Source: Cristatella mucedo
Taxonomy: Eukaryota > Bryozoa > Phylactolaemata > Cristatellidae
DNA length: 64,000 nucleotides
Assembly: GCA_009760855.2 (NCBI GenBank)
Contig: WPIO01000182.1
Coordinates: forward strand, 72,001-136,000
Reading direction: 5' to 3'
Part shown: positions 32,857 to 46,410 of the stretch, piece by piece
Layout: each line of letters begins with the position of its first letter
Position numbering within the stretch: position 1 is the stretch's first letter
Notes under the pieces: model-generated
Told to the model about the DNA's origin: nothing
The model's database searches: none
What the model saw: only the letters and a program-made list of their open reading frames with translations
Position numbers and translations under genes: made by a program

Positions 32857-32995
32857 CTGCAAATAGAAAAAGAAGAATAGAGCGATCTGCTGACATCGGT
32901 GAGCAGGCACGACACTATGTGTAAAGCAACGATGGTCGGAAAGCAAAGGCCTAACAATAGTAAAGTAACTGGCAGGAGGCATAAAAACAAAAAAT

Positions 32996-33150
32996 ATTAG
33001 CTGATTTAACAGCCTCATTAGCATAACAGCAGAAGAGCCTTAAAAGCTATCACCACCGCTTGCAGTTGGTAAAAAAGGATCGCCCACTGCAGGATTAGAA
33101 CCGACGACCGAGGTCTTGAATAGTGAGCATCTTAGCTCGGGGCTATCACC
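32996..33150 (-). mobile_element. SINE-A copy in CYB561 intron 3
   Basis: ATTAGCTGATTTAACAGCCTC at its 3' end, then CTATCACCACCGCTTGCAGT and the inverted B-box region GGATTAGAACC (mutated), ending at the head near 33150. Same orientation as the host gene. Confidence 0.85.
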
Positions 33151-33681
33151 ATCTCATCAATATTATGGCCACATATCCAATGGATAAGGAGACTCAACAA
33201 AGAGCACGGTGGGGTGAAGTGGGTGCAGTGGATCTGCAAGTGGATCTGCACGAGCAAGCCAGAGGAATCACCGGTGGCGGCAACCACAAATATTGACAAC
33301 CGATACCACAAGCAGGTAATAGAGCAGCCAAACGATGCCTGCTCGAAACGCCCGGCAACTGGTGAGCTTTCTTTGGACTGCTGACATCGAAGTTTTATGT
33401 TGGAAAATTTAATAATTCAGCATCTCCACCGGCCGGTAAGCAGCAGCCATTGAACAGCACTGGCGCAAGAGAATGAGTGTGGGGGAAGCAATAAAATATG
33501 CACCAAATATAAGCAAGTGCATAGTGCCCGAGTATTTCAAAAGGCAGTACCAAAAGTATGCATGCATGCGAATGCATGAAGCCGCCGGCAATGCTGAGAC
33601 GAACGCGCATTAGCCACACTGCGCACAAACGCCCCCCTTCCAGTGCACGGCTGCATGACAGACGGGAAGGCAGGTGCATAC

Positions 33682-33839
33682 CTTATGCTGAACATGGTGT
33701 TCTCCACGATGCCCACTAAAGCCGTGGCCACCGCAAGGCTGTATATCACCAGGCCCCAGAAGCGGTGGTGCGGCGTGTAGCGTGCCTGAGCCGTGTAGCC
33801 GAGCAGAGACGACAAGTAGGCAACCAGGCCGGACATGAA
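33682..33839 (-). CDS. CYB561: CYB561-family reductase, coding exon 3
   Basis: Acceptor CGTTCTCAG| at 33840 and donor AG|GTATGC at 33681 enclose 158 bp (52 codons plus two bases). The peptide FMSGLVAYLSSLLGYTAQAR then YTPHHRFWGLVIYSLAVATA covers helix 4, a loop and helix 5. The second His of TPHHRFWG is the family's fourth haem-b ligand. It ends VENTMFSI before the splice. Confidence 0.92.
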
Positions 33840-34159
33840 CTGAGAACGAGGCAGGCGGATGCAAGTGAGGCCAATCTGTCGCGCCACACTGATATATCAG
33901 GCCCAAGCGTGCACGCGCACCAAGGGCCTCACGCTGTCCCGGACCAATGACGAGCGCTTGTGTGAGTGTGAGCACTCAGTCCTAGCACTCACAAGCCCTA
34001 GCGCTGCAAAGCTAGCACGCACAGTCACCGATCTTAAGAAAAGAAAGAGGAACTACCGGCAGCAGAGACACTGCACCACGCAGCCAAGTACGAACGCATG
34101 TGGAAGCAACGACTTCGGTAGGTGGCAGGAGGGGCTCGCTTTGGCAGCAGGGTGCTTGC

Positions 34160-35935
<1,776 letters not shown>

Positions 35936-35939
35936 ACAA

Positions 35940-36235
35940 TTCTTACGCAACGACAACTACTCTACTACAGCCGACTATGGCTCATCCTTCTCAGCGGTCC
36001 TGAGCTGCTACTTCCATGCTACTCACTACCTCAACTGCTCTCCTGACTCTGCTACGCTTCCCACTTTCTCTTTGTTGCATGAGACAAAGTCTGTTGGCTA
36101 GCGAATGCGTACCGAAAGCCGCTCAGGCTGTGAGTGGGCTATACAAAACTCTCCTGCGTAACACCCACATGGTCTTTATGACTTTGTGGAGTTACAGACA
36201 GAGATACATTACATTACAGCCAAGTCGGTCCATGC
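35940..36235 (+). mobile_element. LINE-B 3' end
   Basis: Inverse complement of the block at 57870-58140, with shared stretches TTACGCAACGACAACTACTC, CATGCTACTCACTACCTC, CCGAAAGCCGCTCAGGCTGT and GGTCTTTATGACTTTGTGG. It is followed directly by a LINE-A fragment. Confidence 0.8.
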
Positions 36236-36790
36236 ATTGGTGATATCCCGTCTGGCTTCTGTAACTCACTACTCGCAAGTCTTCAGTCTGTGCAATAACA
36301 TGATTACAGTTGGTGCACAACTCTACAGCTACGCTTGTCTGTCGTGATGAACGTTTAAATTACAACACTAACCATTTCTCAAGCTGCCAATCAAGCCGTG
36401 CATCGACTTTGTCACTCACTATTAGTTACGTCCACTTCTCTTGCTCCGGCCTACCAATCTATATAAGTTTCACATGAGGTCTCCCATCGCTCCAACTGCT
36501 CTTCTGACTCAGGTCAATTGCGTGTGACCCTATCCAAATTTAAATTCCCGGTGTCCATGCCTACAGTTCCTATGCTCCCAAAGCTTGGAACTCACCAGGA
36601 GTGACATCACGTCATCCTCTGATTTGTAGACATTCAAAAAGAAAGTAAAAACCAATCAGTGCCACACGGTATCATTTGCTCTGTCCGAGTGAATTATCCA
36701 TTTGAGAAAGTTACAAAACTGTGTACATTGTGACTAAGGGTAATGGCAGCAAGCTTTTATATAGCCTCCAGAGGACCTCTCTTTTTTTAA
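36235..36790 (+). mobile_element. LINE-A remnant
   Basis: Plus-strand decayed reverse-transcriptase tail (frames reading ISRLASVTHYSQVFSLCN-like, the 'TSRLDFCNSLLTGLPVCAI' block) plus a short opposite-orientation tail piece near 36755-36790. Confidence 0.5.
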
Positions 36791-37084
36791 TATGCTTTAC
36801 ATACCCCTGCATGATTTAAGCAAGTGACACTAACCAGGGTCCTACGAACCAATGGTCAAAAGTCGGTTTTTATGCTCCAGCAAGCTTGTCTTAGCATGAT
36901 ATTTGTGTGCTATTGCATGCTTGCCTAAGAAGGGTGCCTTTCTTTTCACTAGGCATCGGTTATTGGTACACTTACAACGAGTTGTACAGCCCCTGAATAG
37001 TGAGATTGGGTTCTCTTAGGGCATTATAAAAAAGACTTATTATAATAAGTTGTCAAAAGAGAATCATTATCGTAAATTGTAATT

Positions 37085-37690
37085 ACTATTCTCACCACCT
37101 GCACTGGCTCCCCATCAAGAAGCATATCGACTACGAGGTTTTTTCACCCACTTCTAGGCCTCTTGATCCTCTTACTTCGTCATATCTATCAGGAATGCTT
37201 CCCCAATCAGGCTAAGCATAGCATCACTTGCTTTGCTGACTTAAGTCGTTAAGCTGTGCCTCTTGCCAACTTCAAATCCTTTGGAGACTGTGCCTTTAGT
37301 TCGGATATACTTCTCAAATGAATAAGTGTCAACTGGATATTGCATACTTTTCAGCCAGGCTAGGCATCATATCACCCACTCCTCTGACTCAAGTCGTTTA
37401 GCTGTGCTTCAAATCAAATCCGTATTCCTTTGGAACCTTTCAAATCTCAAATCATTTGGAGAATGTACCTTTAGCTCGCATGCTCCCAAAGCCTGGCACT
37501 CCTTCCCTACTGACGTCACCACATCCCCTGACACGAAGATATTTAAACAAAAACTAAAAAAGTACCAGTTGCTCACAGCATTTTATTGGCCCATGTGCAT
37601 TGTCCTTTGTGTGCTTATGTATGCTGATGCTATGCACGTTATCACTAATCATATTGACATGATTCCGTTTCAGCACATTTAAGTGCCTAG
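37085..37690 (+). mobile_element. LINE-A remnant with internal duplication
   Basis: Plus-strand reverse-transcriptase C-terminus and 3' UTR (frame 37326-37682: NLKSFGECTFSSHAPKAWHS, FKQKLKKYQLLTAF). The block 'aggctaagcatagcatcac...tggagactgtgcctttag' occurs twice (about 37205-37310 and 37365-37475), so this copy carries a local duplication. It ends with TTTAAGTGCCTAGAGAG. Confidence 0.7.
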
Positions 37691-37881
37691 AGAGAAATAG
37701 AAAGAGAGAGAGAGAGAGTGAGAGAGAGAGGGAGAGGGAGAGAGAGACAGACAGACAGAGACAGACAGAGACAGACAGAGACAGACAGAGACAGAGAGAT
37801 AGAGATGGATGGATCGATCGATGGATGGATGGATGGATGGATGGATGGATGGATGGATCGATGGATAATCGATAGATAGAG

Positions 37882-37916
<35 letters not shown>

Positions 37917-37935
37917 GGAGAGAGAGATGAGGCTG
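37682..37935. repeat. compound GA / GACA / GATG microsatellite
   Basis: (GA)n, (GACAGACAGA)n, (GATG)n with GATC variants, then (GA)n again, apparently grown from the LINE-A tail at its left edge. A SINE-A 3' end (AGGCTGTTAAATCAGCTTAGT) follows at 37930-37950. Confidence 0.95.
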
Positions 37936-38081
37936 TTAAATCAGCTTAGTAAAAAAAAGGGTAAGTGATGAGCGAACACTCTCCCGAGGCGAACAAGGCA
38001 AGCAGCAAAACCGCTTTGGGAAGAAACAGGGAGGGAAGAGAGCGGCGCCCGGACCGCCATTGTGCTGCAAGAGCACCGAAC

Positions 38082-38281
38082 CTGCAGCATGAACAGGCCT
38101 ATGGCAGCGATGCCCATCCAGCTGTGGAGGCTGTAGAAGTTCTTCTCTTCGTTCACGTGCGTCACCAAAACGGCCGTGAGAGCCACGGCTGCCAACAGCA
38201 ATGCGCCAAACTGCATCACCGCGTGGAAGATCCTCAGGCTGCTCTTCTTCTCATTGCGGAACACCCGATAGATCAAGATGG
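38082..38281 (-). CDS. CYB561: CYB561-family reductase, coding exon 2
   Basis: Acceptor CTGCGTTTCAG| at 38282 and donor CTGCAG|GTTCGG at 38081 (weak but phase-consistent) enclose 200 bp. G from exon 1 plus CC gives Ala. The peptide ILIYRVFRNEKKSSLRIFHA then VMQFGALLLAAVALTAVLVT has the YRVFRNE cytosolic motif linked to ascorbate binding and the second haem-ligand His (RIFHA). After helix 3 comes YSLHSWMG, containing the third ligand His and the SLHSW motif of the family. It ends GLFMLQ at phase 0. Confidence 0.93.
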
Positions 38282-38520
38282 CTGAAACGCAGTTTCAGAA
38301 GGACGCGTGCACACCGACAAACTAATAGCCTCACCAGCGTAATGGCCTCGCCAACGCCCAGCCAGAGCGATCAGGTAACTCGTCGGCAGTTGGCAACAAC
38401 AGCAAGTGTCAGACATAGCTGCACGAGATCAAGTGCAAAAGCCGAACATTACAAGGCGCTAAAGCTATCAGTCGGTGTTGTTAGGAAGGCATACACAATG
38501 CGCGAGAGATGAGGCACGAC

Positions 38521-38685
38521 CGGCAGTGAGTCTTAGCCTAGGGACAAGGTACTCACACTTTGTGACCCAAGTCGCGGGTTCGATTCCTGCAGCAGGCAAT
38601 TCTTTATAGCCCACTGCGAGTGTCAGTGATAGCGGCTAAGGCTCTTCTGCCCGCTATATAAAATGAGGCTTGGGAATAAGCTAAG
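38521..38685 (+). mobile_element. SINE-A copy in CYB561 intron 1
   Basis: Diverged head, B box GGTTCGATTCC at 38577-38587, CCCACTGCGAGTG body, and a TATATAAAATGAGGCTTG..AATAAGCTAA end. Antisense to the host gene. Confidence 0.75.
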
Positions 38686-38689
38686 CTCA

Positions 38690-39435
38690 CCTGTACTCTT
38701 ACTTGCTGATCCAGCCATACTCAACCCACGGGTTTCTCACGTGAATGTGTCAACCGCTCCATCGATGCAACCGCGCCACAGAGGCAACGATGTTGCCATG
38801 GGAACCGCACCACCACGGCTACCGATACAGCAAACAACGAGGCCCGAGCAGCACGGCCGCCTACATGCAGCGAGCGCGGCTTGGATTGGCTCATGCGCGA
38901 CCACAACGACCCCTTTGTGCCTTTGAACCACCTCGGCTCTACAAGCTGTGCCTCCTCGATCCTTGTAGGACCACATACATACCACCTACGGACCGTCGCT
39001 CGTCATTTGCCGAGTCAGCTAGGCAGAGGCAGAGGGAGTGGGTTGCTGCTGCTGCAGCAACTAGCCAGGGCAGGCTGGCGAAGTGGATGCGTGCTTCGAG
39101 TACCTGCTCCCCCCCCCCCTGCAGCAGCCACCACGATGGAGAAAGCACGACAGAGTGACCGCCACTGGAGAGACAGACCATAATGCCACAGAGACGGTGC
39201 GCCGGCCGTGAACTCTAATATCGATGCCAAATAGACAATCCAGGGAAAAGTAAAACAGCAAGGGTCGGCTTAATCCAAAGCCTCGTCTACTTAGCAGCAG
39301 AACAGCCACGTCGGCTTTAGAGGTGCCTGCCGCACGACTCGAAGCCAAGCTCTGGGTCACGATGTGCGAGTACCTTCTCCACCAGGCCAACACACGTGGC
39401 AAGGTAGGCAGGTGGGCCGAGACGAAAGAAAGAGC
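38690..39435. other. CYB561 intron 1, no gene seen
   Basis: Moderately GC-rich, with several overlapping frames of 60-137 codons on both strands but no domain. It contains a C-run at 39111-39120. Confidence 0.4.
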
Positions 39436-39530
39436 ACATTAATAATAATAATGGCAATAATAAATCTATTGTACAGCGCTCCAAGAGAGCCAAATCTCTC
39501 TTTCAGGCGTAGGGCTGACCAGGCATTGGG
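39436..39530 (-). mobile_element. LINE-A 3' tail fragment
   Basis: AATAATAATAATGGC, then CTATTGTACAGCGCTCCAAGAGAGCCAAATCTCTCTTTCAGGCG, a variant of the terminal hairpin with changed stem bases. Only the tail remains. Confidence 0.6.
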
Positions 39531-39539
39531 GCACAGCAA

Positions 39540-41590
39540 ACAGTGTGATCCCGGCGAATAGTCTGATCAGGAAAGCAACATCCAAGGCCACGGTTCAGCA
39601 AGAAACGGCCAGCTAGCAATAGCAGCCTTCAAGTAGGCTTTCAGCTTTCTGAGAACCAACAATTGAAAATGCAAGCTGCAGGGGGAGGGACCAGGGTGAC
39701 AACGAAGGCTGCGTGGCTGCAATCAGCACAGCCAGCAGCTCCCGGACATTTACCGAAGGTTTCCTGCCATTAGCTACCCGCCTGCATTTCTTAGCTCCAT
39801 TGCTACTGCCTCTGCCAGACAGTAGGGCATGTCGCTTACGATCGAGAAAGGAGGGAACATTGGGGAGAACGAAAAGACGATTCGAGTGACGAATTGAAAA
39901 ATTATCCGCACAATCGCTCTTCAGTGGAGAATAGATCAACCGGATGAGAATTGGCCTTCTTAAGCGGTGAGGTTTTGCACTTCCAGTCGGACAGATCGAG
40001 CTCCCAAGCTTGTGGTGCAGTGCAGCAATGGCCTGCTTAGGCATCGAGGTGTGTACTTCTGGTTAAGCAGGGCGAACTCCCAAGCTTGAGCTTCGGTGCA
40101 GCTGTACTGTGTGCCACTACATAGGGGAAGTAAACCCCCTCCCCAACATAGCACAGCCACTGCCACCTAATCCTTACGGCAAGTGCTATGCTGAACAGAA
40201 AAACACAAGGGAGCCGACCCTAATCAGTTAGCGATAAAATTAGGCTGCCTGCACTTGGCCTCAAATCAGTCTATAATGAGCCAGGTCCTCTATTAGACCA
40301 AACGGTATTTCCAAATGGTGGCCACGGCTCGATGCTACCGGACGCTATTGATTTTCTAAGGTTGCCACAGCCACCAGCCGATGTTGATACTTAGCAGTCG
40401 GGGTGCCATGGCTGCTGGCTAGGAGTCTGTCAGCAAGTTAGCAGTGACAAGGAGTTGCTCCGGATGCAGGCGCTTGTTACGTGGCAGCTGCCTCCATACT
40501 TGATGGTACCTGTAGCCCCATCCGTGCATCGCAGGCAGGATAAGCCAGGTTCTAACGCCTGCATGCACTCGGCCAGAATTAAGTAGAAGCAGTAAAATGC
40601 ACCATTTATAGTGCACACGTGCCTGTGTCTGCAACTCCACAGGGCAACTCGAGGACTAAGCTGCTTCTACTCGAGAAGAGAGTTCTCTACGATGAGCTCA
40701 AAACAAGAGCACTTTTCGACGTACAACCAACGACCGGCCAAACTCGTGCGACAATGCAAACACGGTGTAAACGTTAAAAGCAAAGCCGAATCGTGCGAAA
40801 GTTAAGGAGGTAGAGTAGCAAAGCAGTGGCAGCCGATGGTGGCTGTAAATCAGGCAGCAGGGCATCGGCAGCAGGGTGGAGAAAGGCGGCATCGGCGAGA
40901 GCCCAAATCGTTGGCAAGAATGACATTATTGCTGCACATGGACTCGTGGAAGCGGTCGATACACAAGAAGAAGAGCATACGAATCGCATGCCAGCCTTCC
41001 TCGAGTGAAACAGGACACAGCTCCGGCTCTATTCACTCTTTTAAGCTACGACCGAGCGTGACTTTAAGTGTGCCACTCTAATCTATGTTTTTCGGAACAC
41101 CCAATAATCTGTGTGGCATCCTCGGTATCCGTGACTGCTAAAGGACTCGATGGTTGCAATATAATAAAGTTGTACGAAAATCTATGTGCGATTTTCAACT
41201 AAAGCGACGCAGAAGCTGACGTACAATCCCGTCGAGGCTAGCCGGTCGCGGCGAGACGTCGCCAGGGGCCATTTTTCGTTGCTCTGTCGTAATTCGGAGG
41301 GGGGCAGGCGAATGACAGTCTGGAACCCCACAGCAAGCCGGGCTAACCACAACAAGGACGATAATTAGCGGGTCGACGCCGCTTTCCGAGTATCGCCGGC
41401 AGCACAGCGGACGGCGGTTAGCGAGACGCCACGGCCCCTTTTCACTGCACGAGTGTCGCTCACTGCACGCGGTTCGGCAGTACGAAGGCACCGGGGAGCT
41501 GGTAGAATCCGACCGATGCTTCAGCCACGTTGGCCGCATGTTTTTCTTTTTCTTTTTACACCGGTCACCAGCCGGCGACCGACCTTTTCC
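39540..41590. other. CYB561 intron 1, no gene seen
   Basis: No conserved frame. Near 39980-40085 a ~30-bp block (GAGCTCCCAAGCTTG / GAACTCCCAAGCTTG) occurs twice about 78 bp apart. Confidence 0.4.
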
Positions 41591-41599
41591 AGCGTCAGC

Positions 41600-42960
41600 G
41601 CTAAGAAATGGCTCGGGTTTAATTGTATATTGAGGATGAAGAGGAGGAGGAGGAGCGGCGGAGGGGCGAGCTAGCGAGCGAGGGCGTCAAGCACGCTCGA
41701 GCGCCTCGATCTCGAAGCGACCGACGTCTGCACTCACCATCGCCGTATATGAAAATAAGGCCCAGCACCATGAACAGCGGGTGGTAGCTGAAGAGCAGCT
41801 CTCCGCGCCAGCCGTAGCCGCTCCGGTACACACCCATCCAGACGGCGACGAGAGCGACCGAGAGGACGCCGAGCAGCTGCGAGCCTGCCACCAGCGCCGA
41901 GAATAGGCGAGCCTGGCGCTTCGTCGAGCCGTCGTCCATGCTCGCAGTCTGCCTCTCTGGCAGAGCGGCGGCGGCAAGTGTGAGCGAGCGTCCGGTGCGA
42001 CGCACGAGCGCCGACGCGGCAGGCAGGCAAGACGAACGCCGCCGCGGCTGCGGCGGTGGCTCGCGCGAGCTGCGGCGGCGGCTGACGGCGCGGTCTCGAA
42101 AGCCGACGCCGAAGCCCGACCCGGATACGCTCGGGCGACCCCGGACGCAGGCGCGGCAGGAAGTCCATGTGCGACTGCGGCGTCGAATCGCCCGACGCGA
42201 CGAGGTCGCACCCACGGATTAAGGCTAATGAGCGGCTACTGGCGCGACCCCCGAGAACTCGCCGGCGCACGCTACGCGGCGCGAGCATAATCTAGTTGGT
42301 GGACGGGGCGCGGGGCGCGTGGCGCCTGCGACCCAGCTGGACAGGCGTGGATATAAGCGGCTTCGGCCCTCGTCCGTCGACGTCTGGGTATCGAAACAGC
42401 GGAGCCCGACGCGCCGGCAGCTGGCGAGCCGGGTGCATCTGGCGCACGCAGCACCCTCAGCAACAGGCCAAACCGAAGCGCTGGACGCCGCCGGCAGCGA
42501 GGATGAAGTCGAACGGGCGCGTGAGGGACACTTTGCCGCAGTACACTAGCTGCGGCAAAGGAGACCGCTGCGGCCGCACGCGGCGAGGCGCGACCGGGAC
42601 GGTGGGCGGCGGCCGACAGCTGGCGTCTGGCGCGCGATCGCAGCTGCTGGGCGCGCCGGGAGCCGCCGCCGCCGCCGCGGACGCCAGTCTAGCTCGGGTT
42701 CCGTCAGCGGAAAGGGGGAATGAGGCTGACGCAATTAGGGTAGTAGTCGGCAGCCGCAAGCGAGCGACGCGACGCGTGCGCCACGCTACCGCCGGAGGGC
42801 GGCTCGGTTCCAGCGCCTTACCGCCGATTAGACGGAAGACGGGAGCGGCGGATGGGCGGAGCACGCCCATCCGCGCCGTGGCGCTACAAACGGAAGCTGG
42901 CCCGCATGCGCTGCAGCTTGCTGCTGCGCAGCTCTATGTTCGCTAGCGTGCGACGGGGTT
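41600..42960. promoter_or_regulatory. CpG-rich region over CYB561 exon 1 and promoter
   Basis: Dense CG dinucleotides and GC-rich low-complexity sequence (GCGGCGG, CGCCGCC) cover exon 1 and about 1 kb upstream on the minus strand. This is the expected place for the transcription start. No TATA box is evident. The long GC-rich frames on both strands here reflect scarcity of stops, not genes. Confidence 0.5.
41738..41939 (-). CDS. CYB561: CYB561-family ascorbate-dependent reductase, coding exon 1
   Basis: CYB561 proteins are six-helix, two-haem-b membrane enzymes. They take an electron from cytosolic ascorbate and pass it across the membrane to monodehydroascorbate or ferric iron, in secretory vesicles, endosomes or the plasma membrane. 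This exon starts MDDGSTKRQARLFSALVAGS, crosses helix 1 (LLGVLSVALVAVWMGVY) and helix 2 (HPLFMVLGLIFIYG), and holds the first haem-ligand His (FSYHPLFM). The donor is GATG|GTGAGT at 41737. The four exons sum to 729 bp, 242 residues plus stop, within the family's usual 220-290. The start is the first ATG in the CpG-rich 5' region. Which paralogue it is (chromaffin-granule, duodenal or lysosomal type) cannot be decided by eye; YRVFRNE in exon 2 is most like CYB561 proper. Confidence 0.93.
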
Positions 42961-43069
42961 AGAGGCCAGCTGGCCGTCGCAGGCTGGCTGCGGGACCGCT
43001 GCGGGTGCATCGCATCGCGCAATTCTCTGAGGGCGCCATATAAAACCTGCGATTACACTGAGTTACTCT

Positions 43070-43330
43070 CAAAGCGGCCTTTGCTAGGATGGATTGGTAA
43101 GACCTAATGTAGGGCTCGTATGCCCGACACTGGATAGTCAGTCCTGATCTTGTATTACTTTCTCTCTCTCTCTCTCTCTCTCCCTCTCTCAAACTAGCGT
43201 GTAATAGTCCTAGCTAGTTTAGCATCTCCAGTGAACCGCACGCCATCCAGACGAAGGCGAGCAAGGTCCTTAGCCTGCAGTGCAAACTCATCGGCTAGTG
43301 TCGTGGCTTAGTATTCCACCAGTGAGGGCA
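43070..43330 (-). mobile_element. LINE-A connector-region remnant
   Basis: GGATTGGTAAG..., CAGTCCTGATCTTGTATTACTTTCTC and GCAAACTCATCGGCTAGTGTCGTG match 17105-17310, the segment between endonuclease and reverse transcriptase. A short (TC)n run (43160-43190) is embedded. Confidence 0.55.
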
Positions 43331-43339
43331 GACCGAATG

Positions 43340-44735
43340 GAGGATTGGGCAAAATTGGGAAAGTGTACAGTGTTTTGCCGATAGCACCGATGCCAAGTTT
43401 CTAAAGGTTTCGTGATTCACAGATGCTTTTTAATATCTAAGTAGACATAAACTGCCAAGTGGATGAGACGATGCCAGACGATCGTGTGGCAGATGTGCAG
43501 AATTCGGTCATAATAGGAGTTGACAGCAGAGAATCGAGAAAGAGTATTTTATCTGGTATACAACTAAACTTGTGAGTGGGGCCATGCACACAAGCCAGAA
43601 GTGAAATTGATCAGTCAATGCACGAAATTCGGCGTCAGTCGGGTCCTGGAAACTACGGCCGGGAAATGGATGCTAAAATCAGCCAGTGTGCGGAAGGGAC
43701 GATATCTGTAGCAAAGAATATATATAATTCATTTGTATGTATCTGTAGCGAAGAATGGCAGTGGGATCAGAAAAATCAAACAAAAGCCAGTGGAATGCCA
43801 GGAACTGAGGTTCTATGGAAAGTCTTATATTCAATGCAGTTTCGGCGAAACCGAGCACGCCTTACCTTTAAAGCTTACTCGGCACTGCACTGGTCGAACT
43901 CAGCTGCCGATCTGAATTAGGAACGCAGCAGGATTGTCAGGCCCACCAAGTTTGTATGAACTCGGGCTATCTAATCTACTATGTGAACTGATCGGGCGAT
44001 CCAGGGTTCTGAAAAACTCCAACGGCTCGAACGATATGGACTCAACCGACAGTGTGAACAAACGCTGAGTGACACGATACGCAGCCCTATGTCTCGCCAG
44101 CATGAAGGCCATTGTTGCTTTACAAGAGGACTTGCGAATTTATGTTTTCTTCTTAACTCCGTAAGTAACTATAAAATAATACGAGGAATAACTTGCTGAA
44201 CTTCCAAACGAGCTTTTCATAGCACAGTGCCTTTACCTGCAGGATAGAAGCTTTTTTCGCACCTTCGAATCAGTTAATTTATTATCTTGAGAAGATTTTC
44301 CGCCACTGGGGCGGTGAACTTGTAGTGCTATGGGGTTTCTGCCATGTTATGAATGAGCTGAGTGGTTAGCAAAGGGGTCGTAACGGGGGATGAGTCAAAA
44401 CTTTAATCCAAGTCTAGCGGCCACATTTAAATTCCCTTTTAGAGGCATGTGTGCACTTTTCAGCATCCTTACTGAAAGTGGGGGAAAGATTAGCCTAGCG
44501 AAGAGCGATCAAAGTGCTATATAATCCTTAGCTAGCAATTGATGTAAGTGTCACCCTTAATCTAAAGACTAAGAGAGAGAGAGAGAGATAGGGGAGAGAG
44601 AGACAGACAGGGAGAGACACAGAGAGGGGAATGACAGTGCACGTAACTTATTTTTTTGAGTGTGATTGCCAAAATCATACGGTCATCGTAGATAAAGGAT
44701 CGATTGCAAGCACCATACGGTGGTCTCACCATCAC
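43340..44735. other. intergenic, no gene seen
   Basis: Between the CYB561 promoter and the SINEs at 44740. Short frames only; one 114-codon plus frame at 43576-43920 has no domain. A GA-rich run lies at 44573-44630. Confidence 0.45.
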
Positions 44736-44739
44736 CTGG

Positions 44740-44835
44740 ATGTAGATATAATTCATTTTTATAGCGCCTTGAGATAACTTAATCTCTATTCAGGTGTTCG
44801 ACATACGCGGGACTCGAGCTCACAACCAAGGCCAT
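44740..44835 (-). mobile_element. SINE-B or LINE-A tail fragment
   Basis: ATTCATTTTTATAGCGCCTTGAG, ACTTAATCTCTATTCAGGTG (tail hairpin block) is followed by CGCGGGACTCGAGCTCACAACC, an inverted B-box-like segment. This is the same arrangement as at 55425-55590. Confidence 0.5.
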
Positions 44836-44854
44836 AATAAGTAAAATAAATAAA

Positions 44855-45028
44855 TACTAGCTGATTTAACAGCCTTTTTTGTTTAGCGACAGAAGAGCCT
44901 TAAGGCTATCACCTCCGCTTGCAGTGCCTATAAAGGATCGCCCACCGCATGATTCGAACCCACCACATCGGGACCAAGGTCGTGAAAAGCGACCGTTTAT
45001 TTTACCTAGTGTGCCATCACGGCTCACC
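44855..45028 (-). mobile_element. SINE-A copy
   Basis: CTAGCTGATTTAACAGCC start, AGCCTTAAGGCTATCACCTC, inverted B box (GATTCGAACCC at 44951) and head TTACCTAGTGTGCCATCACGG. Well preserved. Confidence 0.9.
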
Positions 45029-45029
45029 A

Positions 45030-45885
45030 CCAAATGCATTCATCTTGACTTTGGTCTGGGGAGCGCCTTACCCACCCACCGTACACCCGTCTGGCCTACC
45101 GGGCACTGACATTTCGCTGCACGAGAAGCTGGCTATTGAACTGACGACGAAGAGGCCTTCATAAGACTCTTGAGGCCACAGCAGCAACGAGGAAGCGCTC
45201 CATGTTGAAATCAAGAAGAAACAGGCGAAAACGGCAGCTCGTTCGTCGATCGTCTGCACCGGCGGCCAAAATTGCAAGTTGCTTTACGTTCAGGCGTCCT
45301 GTGAGCTAAGGCTAGGCACTTGACAATGACGACTTTGGAAAACTGCTGAGCTTGTTTGATAGCATCGATAAGGAATAACCACTTCCGGCCAATATTTCCT
45401 TTCAGCATATGTAAAGTGCAATGAATGAGATTTAGCTGTCTTTGGGCGATACACAAAAGTGTTATTACTATAATCATTAAATGATCGTTACCAACAAAAA
45501 GTAAATTCTGGTTCTAACATTGCATCTGTATTCATTATTATATTAACAATTACAAACCAGTCAAGCACCTCCGTGTGTTGTCGGTCAGAAATGCTTCCAG
45601 AGCAAGCAGACCGTCTTAGCTAGATACTGTTGGTGATGGAGCTGCTGCAACCAGTTGAATTACTTTCTTCATCAGTACCCACCAGCAGCACCACTCCTCC
45701 ACAAGCTGCACTTTTCAGTGGGACAAACAGCAACTAGGAAATTGAGGCACAGCAAAAACAAAAGGCAAGGCCTATACAACCAGAAAGCATACCAAGACCA
45801 TTTACTCGTAATGCATTCAGAAATCTGATTTGCTAAAACCTTGTGACTGCATCATTTTTAACTGCAATTTAGCTGCTCCAAAATT
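45030..45885. other. intergenic, no gene seen
   Basis: No conserved frame or recognised repeat. Confidence 0.45.
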
Positions 45886-45889
45886 AATA

Positions 45890-46410
45890 CAGCTCACTTT
45901 TAGGTCCCTTCATTCTATGGCTCCAGCCTATCTGTCAGATATACTACCCCATCAGGCCAAGCATCGTACCACCCGCTTTTCGGAATCCAACAGTATAGAA
46001 ATACCTCGTACAAACCTTAAATCCTTTGGAGACTGTGCATTTAGTTCATATGCTCCCACAGCCTGGAACTCCCTCCCGACCTGCGTCAGAACATCCCCTG
46101 ACCTGACCACATTTAAAAGGAACTTAAAAACACCTATTTAGGACAGCATTTAGTGGGTCCCTGTGATTCGTCTTTGATGTGCTTATGCGTGCTGACACTG
46201 TGCATGCTGCCACTAACCACATTCGCATGCTGACCCTGTGCATGTCACCCCTAACCATATTATTCATTTGGTTTGTTTTTCAAGCATAATTTTACTTACC
46301 ATTCAATTGCATTTCACTTTACAGCAAATGTAAAGCGCCTAGAGAGAGTTTAAGTTCTCTGAGGGCGCTTTATCAAGTGAATCATCATCATTATTATTAT
46401 TATTATTATA
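45890..46410 (+). mobile_element. LINE-A 3' end, young
   Basis: Plus-strand copy of the last ~85 reverse-transcriptase codons (LTFRSLHSMAPAYLSDILPH and SFGDCAFSSYAPTAWNSL), 3' UTR, hairpin (AAAGCGCCTAGAGAGAG..GGGCGCTTT) and (ATT)n. It is nearly identical to the inverse complements of 4101-4640 and 24102-24600. Confidence 0.85.

Noticed and set aside
41619-42960. Multiple frames of 130-216 codons on both strands
   Set aside because: They arise from the stop-poor CpG-rich CYB561 5' region; only the stretch 41738-41939 minus has conserved sequence.
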